Positions 23,335-34,680 of a DNA stretch of 64,000 nt are shown piece after piece. The position numbers were made by a program, and so were the translations under genes. The DNA comes from Diadema setosum (taxonomy: Eukaryota > Echinodermata > Echinoidea > Diadematoida > Diadematidae): the NCBI RefSeq assembly GCF_964275005.1, contig NW_027307658.1, positions 124,001 to 188,000 on the forward strand, given 5' to 3'. The notes beneath the pieces were generated by a model. The model was not told where the DNA came from, did no database searches, and saw nothing but the letters and a program-made list of their open reading frames with translations. Position 1 is the stretch's first letter, and each line of letters opens with the position of its first letter.

Positions 23335-24482
23335 TCATATGTCAAATCTCCATTTACGGAAATGAAGTACAAGTTTTCCATTCTTATTAGCAATGCGATA
23401 CTCAAGATCTTTACATGTTTTTAAATACACCTCAAATCCTTGAAATGAGGGTTGGTTACCTCTGAATTTACACAAATAAATATAATATTTCAAGATAAGG
23501 AAAATATAAGTTATAAATTTATCATCTTTAAACCCGAAAAATTTTTCAAAAACGGAGGGGTTATAATTTTTCTTAGTGTTTTGATTTATTACATTAATTA
23601 TGTCATCCCAAACTTTTTTTACGTGCTGACACTCAATAAATATGTGAATAACAGTTTCTGGTAATCTCTGACAGAATGTGCAGTTGGGGGAGTCCTTCCT
23701 TTTGATTTTGTGCAAAAAATCATTTAATGCTATAACTCTATGATATAGCTTGAAATAAAAGGAACGAACTCGAGCGTCAATAGAACTTTTAAAATTTCTC
23801 AGATGGATGTTATCCCACAATTCTGAATCTGGATTTAACGACAGGTCTTTCCAAAAACAAATTTGTTTTGCTGGAGCACAGTCCTCTGACATAATTGAGT
23901 AAACATATTTCGGAACTTTCTTTGCTAAACATAAGTTATTTACTATCGTGTCAAAAATTTCATTATGATCCCAATTTGATATAGTTAACCATGTTTGAGG
24001 AATATTGCTCATTAAAAAATTAAATTTTCTCCTTCCTGTGGGCGAAATACCGAAATCAAGAATAAGTTCTTCAAAAAGTTTGCTTCCAGGGAGTGGTGAA
24101 TCTAAAAGATCACTGACAAAGACTATACCTCTATCAAACCACTCTTGATAAAAAAGAATCGCTTTGACTTGGATCTAATATTTCTGTTAAACCATAAACA
24201 TTGACATGATCCTAAATCTGAAAATTTCACACCAAACTCCTTATTTACTGCTTTCTCCCTGAAAAAATACCAAGTTCTAATAGAATCGGATAATTGAGAG
24301 CATGGTAACTTATTCAAAACAGATTCAGGTACATGAGATTTCCATAAAATATCATTCATTTGATTAAAATCTTCTAATACTGAAAGTTCAATTACCTTCC
24401 ATAAACTACTGTAATTTTTGTCCAAAAGAAGTTTGACCCAAGCCATTTTCTGTGACATGGCAAAAACATATGGATCGATCAT
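23335..24482 (-). pseudogene. LINE: C-terminal domain with zinc knuckle (third and fourth frames)
   Basis: Two open segments (24482-24123 and 24012-23335, the second readable back to about 24133) cover the region after the thumb. The last carries SPNCTFCQRLPETVIHIFIEC, the zf-RVT-type cysteine/histidine cluster, and ends before a 250-bp 3'UTR. Confidence 0.8.
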
Positions 24483-24558
24483 TCGCAGCCCACCTGAAGC
24501 GAAATCATTACAAACATATTTTCTTTTTACTCTATCTCTTCCACCACTCCAAATAAAT

Positions 24559-25140
24559 CTATAAAATATTGTCTAACTCTTTGAAAATTTTTTTTTTGAT
24601 CTTTATACATAATACTGAAAAAAGATACAACAGTTGAGGTAATAGTAAGGTTTTAACCACACAAATCTTTCCAATTAAGGATAAATTTCTGACGCGCCAA
24701 CAGTTTAGGGTCGCTTCTATAGATTTCAATTTAGGTTTGTAGTTAAGAGCAAAAACTTTGCTGACATCTAGTGAAAAAACAACTCCAAGGGTTTTGAAAG
24801 TATCTGTTTTCCAAATAAGACCATTTTCAGAGTATGGATTTATTTGAGAGCCTCTTTTAGCACCAACCCAAATTGCCTCCGACTTAGATATATTTAATTT
24901 ACAACCAGAACATACTGCAAAATTTTCAAGCAAATCAAACAAATGATCAAAAGAACTGAGTGAGCCATCTAAAAAACATGTGGAATCGTCTGCTAACAAT
25001 GATATTTTCACTTCTTTTCCTTCTACAGGAATACCTTTGATATCATTATTTTGTCTTACAGCTAAAGCCATTGTTTCTATAACTAATAAAAACAAATATG
25101 GAGAAATAGGACAACCTTGAAAGATTCCTCTTTCCATCAT
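24559..25140 (-). pseudogene. LINE: RT palm and thumb (second frame)
   Basis: Continues from the first segment after a frameshift. It contains GIFQGCPISPYLF (motif B), SLLADDS (catalytic motif C, LADD rather than the commoner FADD) and LGVVFSLD (motif E). Confidence 0.85.
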
Positions 25141-26689
25141 AACAGGTTTAGTAAAAAAAATCCATTATTTACAACATAACTCTTTTGGCTGGAATAAAGA
25201 GTTTTAATCCAGTCAACAAATTTATCCCAAAAATTAAATCGTTTTAGAACTTTTAATAAATATTCATGGTTGACACTATCGAATGCTTTTTGTATATCTA
25301 AGAGGAGAATGGCACCAGGGATGTCATGACTTTCTGTATATTCTAATAAATCCATAATCAGTCTAATATCATTTCCAATATTTCGTCCCTTTAAAAAACC
25401 AGATTGGTCCGAGTGAATAAGTTCATTAATGCAGTTTTTCAATCGATTTGCCAAAAGCTTTGCCAAAATTTTATAATCCACAGTCAACAATGATATGGGC
25501 CTATAGTTTTTTAAATACATCTGGTCTTTATCTTTCTTCGGGAGAAGAGTAATAATACCGTTTCGTTGTGATGAAGACAAAAGCCCACTGTCCAATGAAA
25601 AATTAAATGAATCCAGTAACAAGTCAGAAATATCAGGCCAGAAAACTACATAAAACTCCACCGGTAAACCATCATATCCTGGAGTTTTATTGTGTTTCAT
25701 TGAGGTGAGTGTTTCATATATTTCTTTTTTAGAGAAAGGTTGTTCCAAAAACAATTTATCATTTTCTTCTAATTTGGGTATTTCAAGAGAGTCTAAAAAA
25801 ATATCTGTGCTGTTGTTGTCTTGTCCTTCTTGATTTTTATACAAATTCTGATAAAAATTATGAATTTCTTCTAATATATTCTTATGGTTAGATATCATTT
25901 CATCATCAGAATTTTTTATTCTATGAATGGTTTTTTTCTCCCCATGCCTTTTCTCTAAATTACAAAAATATTTGGAACTTTTTTCTCCTTCTTCAATCCA
26001 ACGCATTCTTGAGCGGATAATAAGGCCCTGAGTTTCATATTCTAAAATTTTATTTAAATCAGCTTTCAAATGTTCAAGGCGTTCAATAAACACAACATTG
26101 TCAGGGTCATTATTTATATGCATGTTAATATCATCTATCTCTCTAAACAACTTATTTTTAGTGGCATTCCTTTCTTTCTTTTTCCTGGCACCGTACTCTA
26201 TGCAAACACCTGTTATTGTACATTTAAGAGCATCCCACATAATATTAGGATTACATTGCCTATCTTTATTATCAATTCTAAAATCTTTTATCTTTTCTTT
26301 AATCAGTTTTACAAATTCAGCATCATTATGTAAATAATTACAATTAAGTTTCCAAAAACCAGGTCCTTTCTTTGGTTGATCATCCTTAAAATTCAAAGTA
26401 ACCACAGAGTGATCTGATTGAATCCCTGAGATGATTTTTGATTGCAAACAGTTATTAACAAAGTTGTCTGAAACAAGAATAAAATCTAATCGGGATAGGA
26501 CCTTTGGGTTTATTTGATGCCTGGTATATTGTTTTAAATTTGGATGAAAATGTCTCCAAATATCACACAAATTGTATTCTACTATCAAAGTTTGAATAAT
26601 TTCACTAACTTTTGTGTTTGAATGTCTTTGTTTGGCTCCTCGGTAATCTTGAGGGCCCAACACAGCATTAAAGTCACCAGCACATATCA
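25137..26689 (-). pseudogene. LINE: endonuclease C-terminus and RT fingers/palm (first frame)
   Basis: About 515 codons are open. The segment runs from the endonuclease GDFN motif through a connector to RT motifs 0-A, ending just after AFDSVNHEYLL and SYVVNNGFF. The first dozen residues of the open frame upstream of ICAGDFN come from flanking DNA and the target-site duplication. Confidence 0.85.
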
Positions 26690-26704
26690 GTACTTGTATA
26701 TTTT
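26690..26704. repeat. Target-site duplication of the LINE, right copy
   Basis: GTACTTGTATATTTT, a perfect match to 23065-23079. It marks the exact 5' truncation point of the LINE. Confidence 0.9.
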
Positions 26705-27640
26705 GACAATTCAGACTCAAGATTAGATGTGTATAAAAAAAAAAAAAATATGTGCAAATAATGGTGGACGAAACATAATTTTACACTAATGAGAATATAG
26801 AGCCCTTCGTCTACTTTTAGGAAAACATTTGCTATATAAATATTGAACTTATGTGTACATTAATTTGTAAAATGGAGGATGTAACTGTCACACACCGAGT
26901 GCTCATGAGGTGAAACTTACTTATGCTACTGTATAAAATTGGGGGAAAAAACTCAGGCTTTTTAATAGTCTTGAAGGGTTTGATAGATCTTCCGTTTTCC
27001 TGTTTGATAGATCTTCCAGTTTTCCTGGAACACTTTTAATAATAGACAAGTGTAGGTACATTGTGTATCCCAGCAGAGCAGAGATGGCGATACGGTTGAG
27101 TATTGTACAGAGATGTAAATACGATAATATCTGTGTGGATGATACTTCAGGTCAAGAATGCCCGCATAGTGTACTACTCTACTGTCAGTAATCTAAGTAA
27201 GTGCAAGCTTAATGATTTGTTCACTCACGTTCCTTTAAGAAGTGGACTAAATTTGTGGAAGGATAAATTGGAATAGTTTGAATATGTGATATGCAAACAC
27301 ATTATACGGACTTGAAAATAAAGATAGTGCAAATAAATGCACTATGTCCATGCACTGTATTGATCTGTGTTTAGGGAGATTACTGTGGTGTTATATTGTG
27401 GGTTTTTTTTTTGTTGCTGTTCATGTGCATTCTTGTGTGCATGATTGCACATGTGTGTAAGCGTGTATGTGTGTGTGAATGTGCATGTGTAGGTTTGTAA
27501 ATCCCAATCTCAAAAGATATTCAGACATCAATAAATATAGGTTCTGTGTGTGTGTGTGGGGGGGGGGGACACTTGTGTGTCCTGAATGTAAAATGTGAAC
27601 GGTTAAAAAAAAAAAAAAATACATGAATGACTGGGAAATC
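26705..27640. other. Intergenic, simple repeats only
   Basis: Contains a small direct duplication of TTTGATAGATCTTCC near 26980-27015, GT-rich sequence at 27440-27560 and a G9 run near 27560. No gene seen. Confidence 0.5.
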
Positions 27641-28520
27641 ATACCGGATATAGATATGAGATGAATATGAATGAAAATTTAACGAAAATGATTGACAAAA
27701 GACGAAATCGATCCTGCCGTTTTGAGTGCTGCGAATGAGACTGACGAATTTGAACTGTAAAACAAATGACGAAAATGTATGCCAAATGACGGAATTGAAT
27801 GGACTTTATTTGAAAATGAACGACGAAAGACGAATTTGAAAGTAAGATTGGCCTATTGCCGACATCCCGCGACGAAATTGAAGTACAATTTGTGAAATTG
27901 AATGAAAAAAGTGTGAAAATGAATGGGAAAACCTATACAAACAGACGTACCTTCTCGCATACGAAAACACTGACAAACGATTTCTAGGCAAACATGATTA
28001 AAGACAAAATTTTAAGTGTAGAATTGTAGCCTGTTTAATGTCAAAGAATGGATAACATTATTATGTTTGCTGCTTTCTAGGGTACAAAATTTAAAGTTTA
28101 ATGCATTATGATGCGAAAACCTGAAAATTACGAGTTAAAGTTCAAAAGGTGGCACTGACATACTGTCCTGGGTTATGACTTTTGACTGTCGTTTATCCTT
28201 CAATCTCCTGTCGTGCAAGGCATCTTGCCATCTGGTTTTGAATGAAAAATTCATGAAATTGTGTGAAAAAAAAACAAACGAATTTGATCTTCACATTCTG
28301 CGATCCGTCAGAGGGGTGGATGAATTTGAATGACAATTGACGATTTTGAATGCTATGTCTTCGAAAATGTTTGACGAAAAACGAATTACAATGACAATTT
28401 ACGAAATTGAAGTTAGGATTTGCGTTCCACGTGCTTCTCGGGACGAAATTGAATAATAAATCTTTGAAATTGAAAGACGAAAGTGCAAAAATGGATGGGA
28501 AAACCTATATATAACAGCAT
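27640..28520. repeat. Duplicated block with reiterated GACGAAATTGAA-type motif
   Basis: About 27660-27960 and 28240-28520 are related direct copies (both end GGGAAAACCTATA). Each is studded with GACGAA(A/T)TTGAA variants at irregular spacing. No reading frame persists. Family not recognised. Confidence 0.5.
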
Positions 28521-28671
28521 GTACCAACCTTCTGCGATTGGCTTCATTAACTTAACAAGTTAGGTAATTCTAACTGTAAGTTTTGGTTTTGGCAGCATGA
28601 CACTATTTCTTTCATTTTGTATATGTCCTAAAACGTGTCCTTCATGTAAGGACAAGGTTTCTTTGTTGTTG

Positions 28672-28767
28672 TTGATTTGTGTTCTAGAAAGGTATTGAAG
28701 TAAATTTAGCTTGGTTGCCACCTTGGCAACTTTTTTATCAGCCTAATTAGCGTAATCATATAATTAG
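28672..28767 (+). repeat. Left half of a dispersed repeat split by the 5.5-kb element
   Basis: The segment with AGCTTGGTTGCCACCTTG and TAGCGTAATCATATAAT matches the reverse complement of about 34860-34990. The matching right half resumes after 34278 (AAGCCAGGAAACACAAA, also present in complement near 34815-34850). The 5.5-kb element therefore interrupted this repeat. Confidence 0.6.
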
Positions 28768-29304
28768 CATATGTGATGCGCTCCGTCGGAATGAGTCAAA
28801 AGTCGCAAAAAATGAAATCGTAGTTATGCCTATATGTGAATTCTACAGACTCTAAGCTTTACACTGATATGTAATACAACTCATTTCGATATTCCTATAG
28901 ATCATAAAAACGAATATAAACTACGTTTATGATGTCAGTCCATTTTCTAAATAACGGAGAAAATCGCTCTCAAAGTTCAGGCTACGTTCAAGCTCACAAC
29001 CTGTTTCTTTCACGGGACGAAACAATACAGCAGTCCTGCTTAGCGACGGCGTTTACGCTCCATCGCACGCACTACCGTATAAGGCGATAGCTTGGGTATG
29101 TAAGATAATTAACCAATCGCAGGACAGGTCTGTCATTAACGATTCTGACCAATACGGCAGCCCGAATGTAAACTTCGGCGCGTTTGTGTCCGTGCCGCTG
29201 CCGCCGCATGAATGAATCGGTACGCGTTGTGTGTCGGCTGCGTTGTGGTTTGCCGCAAGTTTTTAACTCACAAACAATAGAAAACAGTAAAAAGAAAAAA
29301 AAAA

Positions 29305-29606
29305 GGCACGCAATGCGTCTTACGAGAAGCGTCTTTTAACGAGGGCGTTGATCGCTTCCATTCTCCTCCCACGTTGTTGTCAATGGAAACTAAAGAGGAT
29401 GCGTTTAGCAAGTACCAATACCTAAATAGAACCTGAGAACCTATTGTAGGCGGGCACGAAATGCGTCTTACGAGAAGCGTCTTGTAGCGAGGGCGTTCAT
29501 CGCTTCCATTCTCCTCCGATGTTGTTGTCAATGGAAACTAAAGAGGATGCGTTTAGTATGCAAGTACCAATACCTAAATAGAACCTGAGAACCTATTGTA
29601 GGCGGG
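29305..29606. repeat. Two-unit 148-bp tandem repeat inside copy 1
   Basis: Units start at 29305 and 29453 with GGCACG(C/A)AATGCGTCTTACG and end at CTATTGTAGGCGGG. Copy 2 has three units at 62241, 62389 and 62537. The unit also holds a short internal echo, GCGTCTTACGAGAAGCGTCTT. Confidence 0.85.
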
Positions 29607-29649
29607 GGTTCAAAAGACAGCATCGGTAGAAAAAGTCAATGAAGTTAAT

Positions 29650-29922
29650 TCACGATAGTCGTCTTTTGAGATCGTGTTCTTTGCGTGTACTAAAAACCCT
29701 CAAATTACGCACATGGTCGTAATGTTGCAGAGCATCAAAGACTGCTTTCGCGTCTGTTCTGCCGCAGCTGTATACAGCCGTAACATTCTGAATTCCCGCC
29801 ATATTAGGCACATTTCCTTTATAGGCGTTACTTGCACAGTAATTATCGCTTATCACGCTTGCCAATGCTGCACATATTATACGTATCAGAAGCAAAGGTT
29901 GATGTAGGCTTGACAGCTTCAC
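29650..29922 (-). other. Open frame in the 5.5-kb element, function unknown
   Basis: A 90-codon frame ending in KEHDLKRRLS, moderately CpG-rich. The upstream two-thirds is also readable in copy 2, but that copy has lost an internal segment and the downstream frame. I recognise no domain. It may be a remnant exon of an element gene or chance. Confidence 0.25.
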
Positions 29923-30400
29923 GTTGGGTTTACAATGCTTGTATCATGAATATACTTCTTATTCTCAGTCACTTTTGTAATACCATAGCATATAAAAAAA
30001 CCATTAACTTGTAGCTTAAGCTGAATGTTTTTTTTTTTTTACATCACATTTGCAGTTACAATCTTTCTGCATTTGAGAAGTGGAGTATAGATAATAATAC
30101 TGACAAATATTCGGAATTAATACTTAGGCCTTCTTCATTTCGTTTTGTATTCACAAATATTATTAGAAAAAAATGATTGTTTGATTACTTCGTGTAAAGG
30201 AACCACCGGCAATGACCGGGAAGGAACCGCATTTAATTTTCTTGTTAACGAACCTAAGCTAATAGTGAACCTTATTTCATTGTGCGATTAACGAACCTTC
30301 AGAATAATCAATTGTATTACCCCCCCCCCCCCCCGGGGGAAAAAAACAGTTCAATGTCATGCGTTGTCAATAGTGATAAAAGGCCCGTTTTTATTTCGTA

Positions 30401-30655
30401 GTGTGTCTCAGTACTCCTGTGCTTATTTTTAAGGGTGTGCCTCTCTCAATGATTGCGATTGATGTTCAACTACTTCATTCACGCAAGCTTGAACAGGAAA
30501 AAGCTAAAATTCAGGCAAGGAGACAAGTTTTCTTCCATGAGATACAATCATTAAGACACACATCTATTCCCGAAAGTTGTGTGATTGCTTATGTACTAAA
30601 GAATTGTGTCCATTACATGAATCAGGCACTATACAAAACGGTTGAAATCTACTGA
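30401..30655 (+). other. Open frame in the 5.5-kb element with basic/acidic stretch
   Basis: An 84-codon frame with LEQEKAKIQARRQVFFHE. The same text in copy 2 (near 63430-63590) shows substitutions and a 4-base deletion that breaks the frame. The Glu/Gln-rich then Arg-rich pattern loosely recalls the N-terminus of Harbinger-type nucleases, but no catalytic region follows, so this is only a guess. Confidence 0.25.
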
Positions 30656-33600
30656 AAGTCGAACTTCATTTTTTTTTTCATTTCCATTTCAAGCGGGGAT
30701 AGACTAGAAATTAGTTTGTCTATACTGGCAGGAGACATTACACTTTTCCAGTACATGCTCCGCATTTAAACAGTCGCCATATTTTCGTGGTCAGAATCAG
30801 ATAATGGACACATGATATATTATAAGAATACAAATACAAAACAACGAATACGCCATAATGTACAAACATTATGAACTTCAATGAATTAAATTTACCTGTG
30901 ACATTCTGCATGAAAAACAAGCACGCCGATTAAATAATATTTTAATAGAATTAATAGAACACACAGCGATCATGCATGGCAGATCAAATCAAGTTCAATT
31001 GGTGAGAAAGCTAAATGAAGTTAAAAAGTTGACTTCTTTTCGTTTCTCTTTCAATTCATGAAAACAGAATTACATTGTATATCTATTGAAGAGGATTGTC
31101 TCTGTTGCGAACGATCGCCATATATAGCACTATTAGTCTTCTGCGCTAATCCGAATCCCTAAATACTTTAATTTTTGCTTGATAATGTAATAACCCTGCT
31201 TATAACTTTATAAAGGACTCGCAAATTAAAAGTTTCAAACCGTATACTAAAACATTAGTACATGGTGTATTTCAAAAAAAAAAAAAACATTTTGAATGCG
31301 TTGTGTGTTAGCATGTTAATAGCATCAATCTGCCTTTTATTTTCCGTACTTAAAGCTCACAGAAACGTAACCAAACAATACCAAATACAGTGAAATGCAT
31401 TGTACGGCGTGGTACTATCATTAGAAGTATATCCCATTCCCCTTTTTTTTTTAATTTGCTTGAAGCAGTCGTCAAACCATGTGTCATTTTCGTAGCGACA
31501 TCACTTAGTAATTTGAATGTATGAAGATAATCGTTACTCATTTATTTTGCGCTGCTATTATAGCATTTACATTTTTCAACTTGTATTGACATGAAGTATT
31601 ATGTTACTGTATGGTTACGATTACGAATGTTGGTTATGAATTCAAAAGACTGGTTTATTAATCGAACTATAAAGGTAATAGCTGTTTTGAAAGTAGTTCG
31701 ATACAAGTTCAAAACGCAATCGAAGTCATCGTCATAGGGGGAACTGATAGCTCTAGAAAACTTGTTTAGGCTAGCAAAGATTGCCGTATGCAATCTTTGT
31801 AGAAAGTTTTGACTTAGGCCATCTTTTGAGTATTTTGAGAAATTTTATAAAGAATTATTTGTTTTGATTATGTCAAGAATTAGTTTGAACTATGAGAATA
31901 AAAAGGCGCGGTTACCTTAACAATGTCGTAGGTCGATTAGACATGATGGGTAAAGTGAATTCATGACTTGACTAATTTTTACTGAATTGATGATCCCTTC
32001 TGTAAACCATCAGTTATGTCTTGTAGATGATACCTCTGTAATCGTAGTCAAAATTCTCTTGAGCGATGAGACGAAAACCAACAAACAAAATGCCGTGTAT
32101 CATCGCTCGAGATTCCACCATTTGGCGTCACCCGACCAACAATAAGTGGCAAATCAAATGGAATGTTATGATGTGGGACAGCAGACTGTGTTACGATTTT
32201 TAAGTGTTTCGAGCAATTGTTTAAAAAAAAGAGAGAAAATGAGGCAAAGTTCAAGAAATTAGAAAAAAGCACGTAAATGCAGGCGATCATGTTTGATAAT
32301 CAAAGTAAGAGATTACACTCGGCCGTGCGGATGTATTATGATTGCCTTATTTACATGTCTGATTTCTGTAAACTATGTTATATTTAAATTTAAGTTCCCT
32401 TCCCTCCTTGATAAAAGTTGTGTTGGGTTTTCGCTATAGGCATTTATTAGGAAACGCTGTAAAAACGACAACAAATGCCTACTATACATCAAGAGATGAC
32501 CTATACATACATGAAACAAAAATTCTGTACGTTCTGATATAATGCAACTGCTTGTTTGTTTGTTTGTTTGTTTGTTTTTAACTACCATGGTCTTTGTCGG
32601 AGGAAAGATGAAGAAAAGTAGTAGAGTGTATCACTCTCAAATCCGGATGATTGCGATAAGTGTGTATCCCCGCCCTTTCTATACAGGTAAGCTTGGTATC
32701 CTATTACAAAAGCCTGCATGTGCCACGCAGAAGAACTGATTCCGCGATCACTTTTAACCTTTCATAAAATTCACGTTTTAAGATAGTAACGATAGCTTGT
32801 AGGAGAAAGGGAAGTTAGCGTCCCTGACTGTGGTTCTGAACACAAAAGGGGACTGAAAAAATTCTTTTACAAATTAGCACACATAATGCTGATCCTCCAA
32901 CACTGTTGCTCCATTCCGTCACTGATTCTGCTATCAATGGCGAAGAAAGAATACTGGTTGCGTGATTATCCACCCCTTGATAGCAGGAAGTTTACCTTTC
33001 ATTGTTTAAGGCTTCGTTGATGCGGGGTTTACTCGGATACAAAGCGTGAACAGTGTCGTCCGAGTTCTTTCATTCAAAATTCCTCAGAATACGAAATTCA
33101 ATGGGCAATTAGCGCTGCTGCTTCGCAAAGCTGTTAGCCAAATTCTTTGCAGACTTGACCTCTCACATGTCAGCTACACGCAATACGCGACAAACAGCTG
33201 TCACTACAAACATTCTGATTAAAAAACAAAACAAAATGAAGAAGCACACTTTTGAGTAGCGACACAGCTTTCTGTCCCTTTCTCAAATAGGTCCTACTTC
33301 TAATAAATACACAGATGACAAGAGTGAGAATATCCTCCAAAGTGAACACGAGCTATTTGGGCATTAATAATGTTTGTCTTCCGATTTCTCTCCATGCCGT
33401 CACGGCCCAAACCATCATAAGAAATAGGGCAATAAGTTTTATTAACCAGGGAAATAATAGTACGCATTACATACATTTGGCGAATTATCATACGCATTGT
33501 CGACTTTATAAAAACGAGAATAATTGGCAACTTAGGCCTTACTATATCTCCAGAGATGAACTTACAACAGCAAGTCACATACCAGGGAACGAAAGTTATG

Positions 33601-34278
33601 ATTATTTGAATGAATTCATTGATGAGGCCAATTAATAACCGTTGTAAGAGTACACACACGCATAGGGCCTAAAGAGGTTTCAAGTTCGATATGTGATAAT
33701 TGTATTAGCTCATAGATAAAGTATCATAAATTTTGCGTGATCGTTCGTTGAAATTAAGTTTTCAGCGCGATTTGTGCGTCACATCAATCGCCACTTCATG
33801 AAATGGAGTGCATGTATCAAACGAAACTCGCTGGTCATGCAATCGATAGCCTTGGTGGTCAGCTCACTATTATTGCGTAATTCTACAGCCCTCGCCGCTT
33901 GGCCGTCGACGCCGCCGCGCGCACCATGCTTTGTTTTGTATTTAATGGGGTCAAGAGCAATGACTCATTAGCATACACCCTGGCAACGGAGGCGGAGTCT
34001 CGATCGGGCAAGAACAATAGGCGCGAAACGCAACGCAATGGCGAGCGTTAGAAAAAAATGTAACCGAAAAAAGTTGTCTCAGAAAAACTGTGATTTGGGA
34101 CACTTGTACTCATTTTTACACGCTGAAATTTTCTGTACAAACAGATAAAACATCAAGGAATCAAAATCCGTCATAAAAAAATTTCGACCCGAGCAGTGCT
34201 TCCCCTTCATTTTCGGCTCATTACGGGAAAACTCCCCGTGCGACTTATGACTCATTTTGTCGGAGCGCCACACATATG

Positions 34279-34680
34279 TATAATATGTAATAAATTGCTC
34301 ATTTTAAACCAAGGAAGCCAGGAAACACAAAAAACCCAACTCTTCAGTTTTTTTCAGTTCAGTTGTTTAGTTCAGTTTTTTTTTTTTTTTTTCTAAATTC
34401 AAGTAGGAAAACCAACCCATTGTTTCACTATTAATGCCATCCATAATTGCACATCAGATTGCTCTAAAAATGCAAAGGTATGGTCAGGGGAGGGTGATAA
34501 TAAATCCCCCTCAAACTCCTCCCCTCCCCCTCCCCCCTCCCCTCCCCCATTGTTTTCAGACTGTCTCGAGTAAAATATATTAATAAAGCCTAAGGTACTA
34601 ATTGTCCAAGGCTGGAAAGAAAAAAAAAAATGCTTCACTAACCAACTTTTTCCTGTTATATACACAGTTTACGGTACCAT
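34279..34680. other. Right flank of the 5.5-kb element
   Basis: The first 70 bp look like the right half of the interrupted repeat. A T14-type tract follows near 34376-34392, then pyrimidine-rich CCCTCCCCTCCCCC sequence at about 34515-34550. No gene. Confidence 0.45.

Larger units (their letters stand above)
23080..26689 (-). mobile_element. 5'-truncated Tx1/L1-like LINE, 3.6 kb
   Basis: The minus strand encodes the C-terminal half of an apurinic-type endonuclease (GDFNAV and SDHSVV). A reverse transcriptase follows (LLPKKDKD, NYRPISLL, SGFLKGRNIG, AFDSVNH, QGCPISPYLF, LLADDS, LGVVFSLD), then a zinc-knuckle tail (CTFC with HIFIEC). The ISLLTVDYKILAK/GRNIG pattern fits the Tx1/L1 group. The element begins inside the endonuclease, so it was 5'-truncated at insertion, and ends in poly-A near 23076-23084. 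Perfect 15-bp target duplications flank it. The coding part is in four frame segments (about 25140-26690, 24560-25140, 24123-24555, 23335-24133). At least three frameshifts separate them, the first in an eight-T run near 25150-25160. It cannot encode a working protein but is only lightly decayed. Confidence 0.93.
28768..34278. mobile_element. 5.5-kb DNA element with about 40-bp terminal inverted repeats (copy 1)
   Basis: The ends are inverted copies over 40 bp with about six mismatches: CATATGTG..GCGCTCCG..AATGAGTCA..AAGTCGCA at 28768-28807 and its complement at about 34239-34278. The first 2.2 kb closely match 61708-64000. Inside are two 148-bp tandem units, a CpG-rich zone at about 29040-29260 and two open frames shared with copy 2 in changed form. 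No transposase catalytic motif is visible, so the element is probably non-autonomous or decayed. A 6-bp TATAAT occurs at both flanks and may be part of a target duplication (uncertain). Superfamily not assigned. Confidence 0.72.

Noticed and set aside
30401-30655. Harbinger-type nuclease gene in the 5.5-kb element
   Set aside because: Only an N-terminal-like basic/acidic stretch is present; no catalytic motifs follow and copy 2 does not keep the frame.
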